Shown: positions 6,816-14,544 of the stretch, in pieces
How the letters are laid out: every line of letters begins with the position of its first letter
Numbering within the stretch: position 1 is the stretch's first letter
The notes under the pieces: model-generated
The model's input: only the letters and a program-made list of their open reading frames with translations
The model's database searches: none
Told to the model about the DNA's origin: nothing
Source of the DNA: DASQLQ01 sp035629935
Lineage (GTDB): Bacteria > Actinomycetota > CADDZG01 > WHSQ01
DNA length: 18,093 bases
NCBI GenBank assembly: GCA_035629935.1
Contig: DASQLQ010000021.1
Coordinates: forward strand, 1 to 18,093
Direction: 5' to 3'
Program-made: the position numbers and the translations under genes

Positions 6816-7696
6816 GCACGCCTACTCCAAGCGCAGGTGTCATCCACGACATCGGGTACCGGCACTACTCAGGCGAGCGCAGGGGACGCCGTTACATCCG
6901 TCGCTCGTTGTACGCCGATAGCCTGCGGGGGGCCTACGGGCTGGGCCGGAGCGCTCGGAATAAAATCACGCCCGCGATCCTTTTCGCAGTGATGTGCCTG
7001 CCGGCGGCAGTGATGGTGGCGATCACGGCGGCGACCAACGGCAGCGAGCTGGTCGGTGAATACACGTCTTACGTTCTCAACCTTCAGATGGTCGTTCTGA
7101 TCTACGTGGCGGCACAAGCACCGGCGCTCGTGTCGCGCGATCTGCGGTTCGGTGTGATGTCGTTGTACTTCTCGCGTCCGCTCGAGCGAGTGGACTACGT
7201 CGTCGCCAAATATCTCGCGATGGCATCGGCGGTCTTCGTCCTGACCATGGCGCCGCTCACGATCATGTTCGTCGGCGCTCTGATCGTCGGTTTGCCGATC
7301 TCCGACCAGGTCCCCGACTATCTGCGGGCGGCGGGGGGTGCCGGACTGCTCTCTCTGATCCTGGGCGGCATCGCCTTGGTCATAGCCGGCATCACGCCGC
7401 GACGAGGACTTGCGGTCGCGGCGATCATCGCCGTCCTGCTGGTGCTCTCCGGCGTACAAGCCGTCCTGCAGGGGATCGCGCAGGCCGAAGGCTACGACGG
7501 TGCCGTTTATTTCAGTCTGTTGTCTCCGTTCACCCTGGTGCAGGGGATCCAGAGCTCACTGCTGGGTGGGTCTAGCCCCTTGCCGGAGCCACCCGGAGTA
7601 ACCGGTGCTCTCGCATTCTTAGGTGTGGCCGTTCTTCTTATCGCAGTGTCCTTCGCCGCTTTGCAGTGGCGTTACCGACGGGTGGCGGCGAAATGA
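6812..7696 (+). CDS. ABC-2 transporter permease, first of two
   Basis: A 294-residue integral membrane protein, the likely channel partner of the preceding ATPase. About six hydrophobic spans can be seen, roughly at residues 54-74, 84-105, 130-160, 174-197, 202-222 and 266-286. The N-terminal motif I-G-Y-R-H-Y-S-G-E-R is typical of actinobacterial ABC-2 permeases, and S-R-D-L-R-F-G-V-M-S-L-Y-F-S-R-P-L matches the conserved segment before the third span. It begins at a GTG overlapping the upstream stop, and its own TGA overlaps the ATG of the next ATPase (ATGA at 7693-7696). No substrate-specific feature is visible. Confidence 0.9.
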   Translation: MSTPTPSAGVIHDIGYRHYSGERRGRRYIRRSLYADSLRGAYGLGRSARNKITPAILFAVMCLPAAVMVAITAATNGSELVGEYTSYVLNLQMVVLIYVAAQAPALVSRDLRFGVMSLYFSRPLERVDYVVAKYLAMASAVFVLTMAPLTIMFVGALIVGLPISDQVPDYLRAAGGAGLLSLILGGIALVIAGITPRRGLAVAAIIAVLLVLSGVQAVLQGIAQAEGYDGAVYFSLLSPFTLVQGIQSSLLGGSSPLPEPPGVTGALAFLGVAVLLIAVSFAALQWRYRRVAAK

Positions 7697-8655
7697 CCAC
7701 GATGATCTTGGACAAGGTGTCGCGATGGTTCGGCAACGTGGTTGCAGTCAACGATGTCACGATGTCGGTGGGCCCCGGTGTGACCGGACTCCTGGGACCG
7801 AATGGCGCCGGCAAGTCCACCGTCATCAACATGATGGCGGGCTTCTTGGCCCCCTCTGCCGGCGCCGTCACGTTCGACGGTGAGCCCGTTTGGCGCAACG
7901 AGGAGATCTACCGACGCATCGGTCTCGTTCCCGAGCGGGAGGCCATGTACGACACGGTCACCGGATGGCAGTTCGTTCTCGCTAACGCCAAGTTGCACCG
8001 CCTTTCCGACCCCGCCGCTGCGGCCAGGAAGGCTCTCGAGACGGTAGAGATGACCGAGTCTCAGGATCGAGACATCGCCGACTTCTCCAAAGGCATGAAG
8101 CAGCGCATCAAGATCGCAACTGCACTCGTCCACGACCCACAGGTGCTGTTGCTCGATGAACCGTTCAACGGTATGGACCCGCGGCAGCGCATCCAGCTCA
8201 TGGGCCTGCTGCACACGATGGGTGATGAGGGCCGAACGATCCTGTTCAGCTCGCACATCCTGGAAGAGGTCGAACAGATCGCCGGAAACATCCAGGTGAT
8301 GGTCGCCGGGCGCCATGCAGCGTCGGGCGACTTCCGAGACATCCGTCGGCTGATGACCGAACGCCCCCATCAGTACTGGATCCGCTCGGACAACGATCGT
8401 GCGCTCGCATCGGCGATCATCGGCGATCAAAGCGCATCCGCCGTCGAACTGGTGATGGACAACGGCACCGGCTCGGGCTACTCGGCCACGGGTGCGCGCG
8501 ACACCAGGGCGGCTTTGCATGTGGAGGCAACGGACGTCTCGAGGTTCGTTCGGGCACTTCCGCAGTTGGCGGCCCGTCATGGCATCCGGTTGTACGAGGT
8601 CTCTCCGGCCGACGAGTCCCTCGAAAGCGTCTTCTCCTACCTGGTGACGCGATGA
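7693..8655 (+). CDS. ABC-2 transporter ATP-binding protein, second of two
   Basis: A 320-residue ABC ATPase related to but distinct from the first one. Walker A is G-P-N-G-A-G-K-S-T at 35-43, the signature is F-S-K-G-M-K-Q at 131-137, Walker B is V-L-L-L-D-E-P at 151-157, and the switch His is H188 in F-S-S-H-I-L. Residues of about 205-320 form the variable C-terminal part. I chose ATG 7693 rather than the upstream GTG at 7666 because it gives the ATGA overlap with the previous permease stop and puts the first beta-strand of the ATPase at the normal distance. Its own stop overlaps the next ATG in the same way. Two different ATPases with two permeases suggest either a heteromeric transporter or two exporters made together. 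Confidence 0.93.
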   Translation: MTTMILDKVSRWFGNVVAVNDVTMSVGPGVTGLLGPNGAGKSTVINMMAGFLAPSAGAVTFDGEPVWRNEEIYRRIGLVPEREAMYDTVTGWQFVLANAKLHRLSDPAAAARKALETVEMTESQDRDIADFSKGMKQRIKIATALVHDPQVLLLDEPFNGMDPRQRIQLMGLLHTMGDEGRTILFSSHILEEVEQIAGNIQVMVAGRHAASGDFRDIRRLMTERPHQYWIRSDNDRALASAIIGDQSASAVELVMDNGTGSGYSATGARDTRAALHVEATDVSRFVRALPQLAARHGIRLYEVSPADESLESVFSYLVTR

Positions 8656-9380
8656 ACGCGGTCGTCGCTCAACTAACGGCCCGGAGTCTCCTCGGCCGCC
8701 GTCGCGTTCTCTTGCTGCTGCTCCTACCTGCTGTGTTGCTCCTGCTATGTGGCGCGGTGCGCCTGCTCGCCGGCCAGGACACCAGCGTGACCGTGGGCTT
8801 GCTTGGCGGCTTTGCCCTCGCCACGATCGTGCCCCTGCTCGGACTGATCGCGGGCGCCGGTTCGATCGGCCCGGAGATCGACGACGGCGCGATCGTTTAC
8901 CTGATGTCCAAGCCGCTCAGCCGACACTCCATCGTTCGGTCCAAGTTGGTGGTAGCCGTTGCGGTCGTCACCTTGGTTGCCGCGGTGCCCACTCTGATCG
9001 CAGGGCTGTTGCTGTCTGGAACGGCAGAGGGTCTTGCCGTCGGCTATGGGATCGGTGCCGCGGTCGCGGGCGTCGCTTACTGCGCATTGTTCATCCTGCT
9101 TGCGATCCTGACGCGGAACGCCGTCGTGGTCGGTCTGATCTACGTTCTGATCTGGGAGTCACTGGTAGGCAACTTCGTCCCCGGCGCCCAGGTGTTGAGC
9201 ATCCAGCAGTGGGCTCTCGCCATCACCGAAAAGGTGATCGGTTCCTCGGCTCCAACGCTAGGGGTGACCTCCGCGGTGAGCCTTGGGGCGGGCATCGTGC
9301 TCCTGACGGTCCTCGTCGTCGGGTGCACCTGGTTCGCCGGTTCTCGGCTGCGTAGGTTGCGCCTCACCGGGAGCGAGTGA
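8652..9380 (+). CDS. ABC-2 transporter permease, second of two
   Basis: A 242-residue membrane protein, last gene of the ABC operon. It has about six hydrophobic spans, near residues 17-36, 47-72, 96-120, 130-151, 155-172 and 207-230. The motif G-A-I-V-Y-L-M-S-K-P-L-S-R, just before the third span, matches the region by which NosY-like ABC-2 permeases are recognised. It starts at ATG 8652, overlapping the ATPase stop by four bases. It is shorter than the first permease and lacks that protein's Y-R-x-Y cytoplasmic N-terminus. The gene ends 23 bases from the convergent NHL-repeat gene, with no clear terminator between them. Confidence 0.88.
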   Translation: MNAVVAQLTARSLLGRRRVLLLLLLPAVLLLLCGAVRLLAGQDTSVTVGLLGGFALATIVPLLGLIAGAGSIGPEIDDGAIVYLMSKPLSRHSIVRSKLVVAVAVVTLVAAVPTLIAGLLLSGTAEGLAVGYGIGAAVAGVAYCALFILLAILTRNAVVVGLIYVLIWESLVGNFVPGAQVLSIQQWALAITEKVIGSSAPTLGVTSAVSLGAGIVLLTVLVVGCTWFAGSRLRRLRLTGSE

Positions 9381-9403
9381 GAGCCGGGGGTTTTCCTTGA
9401 TGC

Positions 9404-10699
9404 TCAGTTGGCTTTGTAGCTCTCCCTAGCGTTCACCCTTACGTTTTCGGAACACTTGCCGAGCGCCGCAGCGGTGATAGAAACCTTCTTCTTCGCGGCA
9501 TCGGCTTGTTTCATCCACTTGGCCTGTTTGTTGCTGACATCGATCTTGTAGTCCTTGGACAGGCTCCCAACTTTGAAGTCTTCCTCGACGTTGAACGAGG
9601 GATGTCCCGGAACGGCGACCGTTGCTTTGACGAGAACCGTGCATGTTTTCGTCGACTGGTTGTAACCGATGCGGAACCAGATCCCTTCGGTCTTGACGAG
9701 ATGCTTGAGGTTGTCATCACCGGTAAGGAACAGCTCAGGCTCGGTTTCGAGAAACGCATAGACGTTCGGATCTTCGCCGGCCGAATCCGCTATGTAGAGC
9801 TGGTCCGCAGTGGGGCTAAGCGCTATGCCGTGAGGGTATCGGAAGTCATTGCGGTTGGTTCCTGAGAGCGTGGTCACGAGCTCTCCCTCTCCTGTGAATC
9901 TCTGCGCTCGTTGCGTGACCCCCGCCTCGATCACCCAGATGTCGGTGCCTCCGGCTTCGGTCTGCATTGCAGCTACCGCGTACGGTCCGTCGAACTGACC
10001 GGGCTCATAGCCCGGGGAACCGATCGTGAGGAGATATCCGCCGCGTTTGTCGAACTTCTTCACCACGCCCAGATGCGGGTCGACGACGAAGATCTCGGTG
10101 TCTGTGACGGCCACGCCCATGGGACTGCCCAACTGATTCTCTCCCGAGCCGCACGAGCCAAAAGAATGCTGCCTGTTGTACGAGGAGCCGGATTTGCTGA
10201 TGATCTGTACCCGGCACCGGCCCCCACCTTCCGTCACGTAGAGGAGGCCATCGTGATAGTCGACGTCCGACGGATAAGCGAAAGCGTATTCGTCCTTGCC
10301 GACGATCGAACCTGCCCAGGCTCCCTCCGTCGTGAACATCGCGATGCGGTGGTTCAACGTGTCGGCGACATAAACGATCCCGTCGGCCACTGCAAGACCC
10401 TGTGGGGTGTAGAGCTGGGCGTCGCCCGAACCGTTCGATCCGATGAACCATTCCGGTTCTCTCGTTGAGCCATCGAACTTGGTGAGCCGGTGTTTCCCTG
10501 TGTCGGTCACGTAGATGTCGCCGAGGTCGTCGGTGGCAAGACCCCAAGGACTCGCGAACTCCGCCTTGCCTTCGTCCTTCAGCGCCCCGATCAGAGAAAC
10601 GGCATGGGTGGTTGTCGGCACCGATAGGAGGCCGACCACGAGCGCCGCCTGCAGCAAGGCGATCAAGGGACGTTTCCGGACACGCCAGATTCCGATCAC
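9404..10699 (-). CDS. Secreted NHL-repeat six-bladed beta-propeller protein
   Basis: A 431-residue exported protein. Residues 1-33 are a signal peptide (R-V-R-K-R start, Leu/Val core, T-H-A end). Six NHL-type blades follow between about 45 and 325; each has a P-x-G-L/V-A core and a hydrophobic strand ending in D, for example S-P-W-G-L-A...I-Y-V-T-D-T-G, T-P-Q-G-L-A-V...V-Y-V-A-D-T, S-P-M-G-V-A-V...I-F-V-V-D and Y-P-H-G-I-A-L...L-Y-I-A-D-S. NHL propellers bind proteins, carbohydrates or other ligands; no catalytic site is evident. Residues 335-431 form a separate domain with two Cys and a Lys-rich segment. Start GTG 10699 is well supported by AAAGGAGG nine bases upstream. The gene's last 54 coding bases recur as a remnant at 5804-5857. 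Confidence 0.85.
   Translation of the reverse strand: MIGIWRVRKRPLIALLQAALVVGLLSVPTTTHAVSLIGALKDEGKAEFASPWGLATDDLGDIYVTDTGKHRLTKFDGSTREPEWFIGSNGSGDAQLYTPQGLAVADGIVYVADTLNHRIAMFTTEGAWAGSIVGKDEYAFAYPSDVDYHDGLLYVTEGGGRCRVQIISKSGSSYNRQHSFGSCGSGENQLGSPMGVAVTDTEIFVVDPHLGVVKKFDKRGGYLLTIGSPGYEPGQFDGPYAVAAMQTEAGGTDIWVIEAGVTQRAQRFTGEGELVTTLSGTNRNDFRYPHGIALSPTADQLYIADSAGEDPNVYAFLETEPELFLTGDDNLKHLVKTEGIWFRIGYNQSTKTCTVLVKATVAVPGHPSFNVEEDFKVGSLSKDYKIDVSNKQAKWMKQADAAKKKVSITAAALGKCSENVRVNARESYKAN
9407..9460 (+). repeat. Right copy of the diverged 54-bp direct repeat flanking the ABC operon
   Basis: This is the 3' coding end of the NHL-repeat gene, repeated with divergence at 5804-5857. Identical runs of 16 bases (9410-9425) and 12 bases (9447-9458) keep the same spacing in both copies. 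Confidence 0.75.
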
Positions 10700-10708
10700 T
10701 CTGCCTCG

Positions 10709-10716
10709 CCTCCTTT
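10709..10716 (-). promoter_or_regulatory. Strong Shine-Dalgarno sequence for the NHL-repeat gene
   Basis: On the minus strand this reads AAAGGAGG, nine bases before the GTG at 10697-10699. It decides the start of the NHL-repeat gene in favour of GTG over internal codons. Confidence 0.75.
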
Positions 10717-10859
10717 GGGATTCCTTGGATGATTAACGCGTGCCGGGGCAACGCCCACAAGGGGAAAGGAACAAAGCGCGCAGTACCAAGGACACATTCC
10801 GGAACGCAGACGGCAGGAGATATGTCCCGCTTGGAGAATGTCTGAACTGTCCGATGTGG

Positions 10860-10875
10860 TCGCCTTGGTAGGCGA
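10860..10875 (+). other. Small perfect hairpin in the leader of the 55-aa gene
   Basis: TCGCCT and AGGCGA pair perfectly around a TGGT loop. The hairpin ends nine bases before the Shine-Dalgarno sequence of the 55-residue secreted-protein gene. It might stabilise the transcript or tune translation; it is short enough to be chance. Confidence 0.3.
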
Positions 10876-10896
10876 TTTCGAGATAGGAGACCTTCG

Positions 10897-11064
10897 ATGA
10901 AGAAGATCCGACTGCTGCTCGTCGCCGTCATGGCGGCATCCAGCGTGGCGCTGATCCCGGCCCCCGCTCAGGCGAACTGCGAGGGCGATCTGTGCCCCGT
11001 CGTCGTGTACGTGTGCGCCAAGACCGACAAGTACCGCCCAGACGGTTTCTGCGAAACCTCGTAA
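10897..11064 (+). CDS. 55-residue secreted Cys-rich peptide
   Basis: A short gene that length cut-offs would miss. It encodes 55 residues: a textbook signal peptide (M-K-K-I-R, then a Leu/Val/Ala core and P-A-P-A-Q-A cleavage site near residue 26), then a 29-residue mature peptide with four Cys (N-C-E-G-D-L-C-P, Y-V-C-A-K, G-F-C-E-T-S). Four Cys in 29 residues suggest two disulfides in a compact exported peptide. The Shine-Dalgarno sequence AGGAGA (10885-10890) lies six bases before ATG, which supports expression. The gene is divergent from the NHL-repeat gene and followed by an inverted repeat. I do not recognise a family; an envelope peptide, metal-binding peptide or toxin-like peptide are all possible. 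Confidence 0.72.
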   Translation: MKKIRLLLVAVMAASSVALIPAPAQANCEGDLCPVVVYVCAKTDKYRPDGFCETS

Positions 11065-11097
11065 CTCACGCACTTCATCCGGCTTGAACTTCCACCT

Positions 11098-11122
11098 GGG
11101 ACGCCCAGTTTTTGGGCGTCTC
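11098..11122 (+). terminator. Inverted repeat, possible terminator after the 55-aa gene
   Basis: GGGACGCCCA (11098-11107) pairs with TGGGCGTCTC (11113-11122) in a ten-base stem with one G-U pair and a GTTTT loop. It lies 33 bases after the stop of the secreted-peptide gene. There is no T-run after the stem, so classical Rho-independent termination is uncertain, although actinobacterial terminators often lack the T-run. Confidence 0.45.
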
Positions 11123-11213
11123 ACGGTGAGCCCGCGGGTGTCCAATGACCCTAGAATCCGAGCGCGGATAGGTCCGCGCGCACCGTCTCGAGGACACGAG
11201 GGGAGCCAAGATC

Positions 11214-11954
11214 TTGGGTCAAGCGGAAGAAGTCGCTACAGATAGCCAGGCCGACCTCGGCATGAGCTGGGTGAGTTTGCTCAAGTGGAGCGCGATCGCT
11301 TCGGTGGTCGTGGTCGCACTCATCAATGTGTTCGCCGGGATCATCCCTCCACTGATCGTCTTCGCACTCATCTGGATCGCTAGCGTGATCTGGCTCCGCA
11401 AGTCACAGAAGGGACCGGCCATCCTTCTGCTGGTGTCGTTCATCGCTTTCTTCGCCTTGAGCGCACCGTTCGTAGTTCCAACGCTGACGGCTCCGGCGTC
11501 GGCGGGGGACTTCATCCTCAACCTGGCATCGGTCGTGGCAGGTCTTGCGGGGGTCACCGCGGCGATCGCCGTCCTACGTGGTCTCGGGTCGACGGGCGGC
11601 GCGAGAAAGATCGCCGTTGCCGGCGCCGTCCTTTTCGTGGTGGGCACCGCCTTCTCGGTCTACGCCACGGTGACTTACGAGGATGCCGTGGCCCAGGCTG
11701 GGGACATCGAGGTGGTGACCCAGGACATCGTGTTCAAGGACGACTCGCTCGAGGTCGAGGCGGGAGAGATCTCTGTGTTGGTGGACAACAAGGATGCGAC
11801 CCTGCACACCTTCACGATCGACGAGCTGGAGGTCGACCTGGACATCCCCGCCTCCAAAACCGCCAGGGTCACATTCCAGGCCGAGCCCGGTACCTACGAG
11901 TTCTATTGCGCCCCCCACACCCCGGGTATGGCGGGCACCCTCGAGGTGAAGTGA
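11214..11954 (+). CDS. Five-TM membrane protein with C-terminal cupredoxin (type 1 copper) domain
   Basis: A 246-residue protein. Five hydrophobic spans lie near residues 25-43, 46-61, 69-90, 102-122 and 133-152. A cupredoxin domain follows at about 165-246, with a complete type 1 copper site: H198 in T-L-H-T-F, C232 and H235 in F-Y-C-A-P-H, and M239 in P-G-M. With the N-terminus inside, five spans place the copper domain outside the membrane. Such domains shuttle electrons or bind copper; possible partners are a terminal oxidase or a copper-handling system, none of which is visible here. Start TTG 11214 is supported by GAGGGGAG eight bases upstream. A single-chain cupredoxin with five TM segments is less common than secreted or lipoprotein cupredoxins. 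Confidence 0.85.
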   Translation: MGQAEEVATDSQADLGMSWVSLLKWSAIASVVVVALINVFAGIIPPLIVFALIWIASVIWLRKSQKGPAILLLVSFIAFFALSAPFVVPTLTAPASAGDFILNLASVVAGLAGVTAAIAVLRGLGSTGGARKIAVAGAVLFVVGTAFSVYATVTYEDAVAQAGDIEVVTQDIVFKDDSLEVEAGEISVLVDNKDATLHTFTIDELEVDLDIPASKTARVTFQAEPGTYEFYCAPHTPGMAGTLEVK

Positions 11955-11962
11955 AGCCCGCC

Positions 11963-11979
11963 TGGCCCCGCTAGGGCCA
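11963..11979 (+). terminator. Short inverted repeat after the cupredoxin gene
   Basis: TGGCCC and GGGCCA pair perfectly around a CGCTA loop, starting eight bases after the cupredoxin stop codon. There is no T-run, so termination is only a possibility. A second, looser repeat (GCCTCT 12006-12011, AGAGGC 12024-12029) lies further on before the next gene. Confidence 0.4.
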
Positions 11980-12066
11980 AGGAAGCAACCCAACCAGGAT
12001 TTCCCGCCTCTCCGGCGAAAGAAAGAGGCAGCCCTTATCCCTGACCCTGGACGGGAGTAGATCTGC

Positions 12067-14544
12067 ATGCCTCGTAGTCGCCGAATCTCACTTTTGATCG
12101 CAACCGCAACCTCGATGGTGATGCTCGTCCCGGGCCTCGCCGTCGCGGCCCCCCTGCAACAGGTGGAGGCCGAATCTCCACAAGAGACGGCTCCCGAGGC
12201 GACTACCGAGAGGGCCCAGTTCCCGGAGGACCGCTATGCCTTGGCCGGTGGTTGTTACGCCCTCCGCTCTCCCGGAGGTTGGTACGTCACCCGGCACCCG
12301 AGCAACAGCGGGTACAGGGTCGGAGGCGCCACGGCCGCGACCGCCGAGCCTTTCCATTTCCAAGCAACGGACCTGGGCGCCTACCTCTTGTTCGGTTCCG
12401 ACCAGAAGTTCCTCGCCGTCAGCGAGGGTGTCCTCGGGCAGGCCGGTAACGCGGTCACCGAATCCCAGCCCGGCGCGATGGCCGGTGGGGTTGCGCTCGA
12501 GCAGAGCGATAGGGCCGCCGAAGAGGCGGCTCGCAGTCAGGCGAATGTGGGCCGCGGCTCATCGGTCGTTGCCGCCGATGCACCGAGCGAGCTTGCCGAC
12601 TGGACGGTCCAGGAACTCGATGGCGGCGGATTCAGCTTGACGCTCCCCGTCGTGGGTCGGGCTCTCGGCGTCGGTCAGACCGGTGACCTCACGACATGGG
12701 ACAACAGGAAGCCCCGCTTCAGACCCGAATTGACCGAAGGTTGCGCCGAGTTCCCCGAGGTCGAAGTGAACATCGATGGACCGGTAACGGGGGGCGACAG
12801 TGAATTCCAAGAGGTGCGCGGGTTTCTCGACGCTCACCTTCACATGATGGCTTTCGAGTTCCTAGGTGGTCGAGCCAGGTGTGGACGCCCGTGGCATCCC
12901 TACGGTGTCGCATACGCGCTGGTCGATTGCGCGGATCACGAACCCGGTGGCCAAGGAGCCGTTCTCGAACAGATCCTGTCCAAGCGCGAAGGCCAGGGCC
13001 ACAACACCGACGGGTGGCCGACGTTCGAAGGGTGGCCCAAGCACTACTCACTCACCCACGAGCAGGTCTATTACAAGTGGCTCGAGCGGGCATGGCGCGG
13101 TGGCCTTCGGATGTTCGTGAACCTTCTCGTCGACAACAACCAGCTGTGCAAGATCTATCCCTTCAAGCGCAATAGCTGCAACGAGATGGACGGGGTGCGG
13201 CTGCAGGCGAAACGCATCCGCGAGTTGGAGCGATATATCGACGCGCAGAGCGGGGGACCGGGCGAAGGATGGTTCAGGATCGTGGAGGACCCGTTCGAGG
13301 CCCGGCAAGTGATCAACCAAGGAAAGCTCGCAGTCGTACTCGGGATCGAAGTTTCGGTTCCCCTCGACTGTGGTCTCCTCTTGGACAGCCCCCAGTGTGA
13401 TCTCTCCGATGTGGAGAAAGGATTGGACGAGGTCTACGACCTCGGCGTCCGACAGATGGAGCTGGTCAACAAGTTCGACAACGCTTTCTCCGGTGTTGCC
13501 GGTGACTCGGGAACGACGGGAATCGTCGTCAACCAGGGAAACAAGGGCGAGACCGGCGAGTACTGGAACATGGAAACGTGCGACGAGAGCGAAGGCCACG
13601 CGCACGACAACACCCAGATGAACTTCCACGATGATGGAGGTATGCCCGACGAGTTCACAGGCCGGGATGCGCTCGCCGGTGGGATCCTGGCGCTGAACGG
13701 CGCCCTCGGTGTTCTCCCGATCTACCCGCAGGGCCCTCATTGCAACGTTCTCGAGCTGAGTGATCTGGGCGAGGCGATGATCCGGGGGATGGCGGACCGC
13801 GGCATGATCTTCGACCCCGACCACATGAGTGCCCGGGCACAAACGCAAGCCCTCGATCTCGTCGAGTCTCTTGGTTACTCGGGCATCGTTTCGAGTCACG
13901 GGTGGTCCAACGACACGATCTATCCACGCATCTACGAGCTGGGTGGTGTCATCACCCCATACGCGGGCGGCTCAGCCGGGTTCGTCCACAACTACTTCCA
14001 CACAAAGGCCTGGGCAGACGATCGTTACTACTTCGGTTTCGGCTTCGGCTCGGACGTGAATGGCTTCGGGTCACAAGGGGGGCCGCGTAGCGGCAACGAG
14101 AGCAACCCAGTTACTTATCCGTTCACCGGGTTCGGTGGCGTGACGGTCGACCAACAGCAGAGCGGCACTCGCACCTACGACATCAACTCCGATGGTGTAT
14201 CGCACTACGGCTTGTATCCCGACTGGATCGAAGATCTTCGTCGTCAAGCCGGTGACGGGATCGTCGACGATATGGCTCGGGGGCCGGAGGCTTATCTCCA
14301 GATGTGGGAACGGGCGATCGGGATCGCTCCCGACTCTTGCCGTGCCGACATCGAAGACCTCAGCGATGCCCAGCTCGGGCAGCTGGCGGTGGGCATGAGC
14401 TCACGGGACGTCCTTAGTACTCTGGGCCAGCCCTCGGAGCGAACGGCAACTTCCTTCCGGTATTGCTTGTCGGGATTCCGAGAGGCAACCGTCACGTTCG
14501 ATAACAACGGAGGGGTTGCCGACTGGGAGGTTTCGTCTCTCTAG
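12067..14544 (+). CDS. Large secreted M19/amidohydrolase-like metalloenzyme with BamE-like tail
   Basis: An 825-residue exported protein. Residues 1-28 are a signal peptide ending A-V-A-A. Residues 58-225 look beta-trefoil-like (G-C-Y-A-L-R-S, W-Y-V-T-R, L-L-F-G-S-D-Q-K-F-L-A-V); this is inference. Residues 250-755 resemble the membrane dipeptidase (M19) and amidohydrolase TIM barrel. Metal-site candidates are H257 and H259 in D-A-H-L-H, E428 in L-G-I-E-V, H586 in D-P-D-H-M, H611 in S-S-H-G-W and D663 in G-S-D-V-N-G. Residues 765-825 (V-G-M-S-S-R-D-V-L-S-T-L-G-Q-P) resemble the SmpA/OmlA (BamE) fold. It probably hydrolyses a peptide or amide outside the cell, substrate unknown. ATG 12067 has GGGAG nine bases upstream. 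It is far longer than a classical M19 dipeptidase (about 350-400 residues). Confidence 0.8.
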   Translation: MPRSRRISLLIATATSMVMLVPGLAVAAPLQQVEAESPQETAPEATTERAQFPEDRYALAGGCYALRSPGGWYVTRHPSNSGYRVGGATAATAEPFHFQATDLGAYLLFGSDQKFLAVSEGVLGQAGNAVTESQPGAMAGGVALEQSDRAAEEAARSQANVGRGSSVVAADAPSELADWTVQELDGGGFSLTLPVVGRALGVGQTGDLTTWDNRKPRFRPELTEGCAEFPEVEVNIDGPVTGGDSEFQEVRGFLDAHLHMMAFEFLGGRARCGRPWHPYGVAYALVDCADHEPGGQGAVLEQILSKREGQGHNTDGWPTFEGWPKHYSLTHEQVYYKWLERAWRGGLRMFVNLLVDNNQLCKIYPFKRNSCNEMDGVRLQAKRIRELERYIDAQSGGPGEGWFRIVEDPFEARQVINQGKLAVVLGIEVSVPLDCGLLLDSPQCDLSDVEKGLDEVYDLGVRQMELVNKFDNAFSGVAGDSGTTGIVVNQGNKGETGEYWNMETCDESEGHAHDNTQMNFHDDGGMPDEFTGRDALAGGILALNGALGVLPIYPQGPHCNVLELSDLGEAMIRGMADRGMIFDPDHMSARAQTQALDLVESLGYSGIVSSHGWSNDTIYPRIYELGGVITPYAGGSAGFVHNYFHTKAWADDRYYFGFGFGSDVNGFGSQGGPRSGNESNPVTYPFTGFGGVTVDQQQSGTRTYDINSDGVSHYGLYPDWIEDLRRQAGDGIVDDMARGPEAYLQMWERAIGIAPDSCRADIEDLSDAQLGQLAVGMSSRDVLSTLGQPSERTATSFRYCLSGFREATVTFDNNGGVADWEVSSL
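14509..14515 (+). promoter_or_regulatory. Shine-Dalgarno sequence supporting a CTG start
   Basis: GGAGGGG lies seven bases before CTG 14523, inside the end of the upstream gene. It is the only good ribosome site near the start of the GSDH-type gene and is the main reason to prefer CTG 14523. Confidence 0.5.

Noticed and set aside
7672..8580. Long minus-strand open frame opposite the second ATPase gene
   Set aside because: The plus-strand frame has all ABC motifs; long antisense frames are expected in high-GC DNA.
10005..10931. Long minus-strand open frame covering most of the NHL gene and its upstream region
   Set aside because: It is in another frame of the NHL gene, is Arg-rich and low-complexity, and would read antisense across the leader of the 55-aa gene.
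13048..13899. Minus-strand open frame opposite the M19-like gene
   Set aside because: No recognisable domain or ribosome site; the plus-strand gene is continuous and has metal-site motifs.
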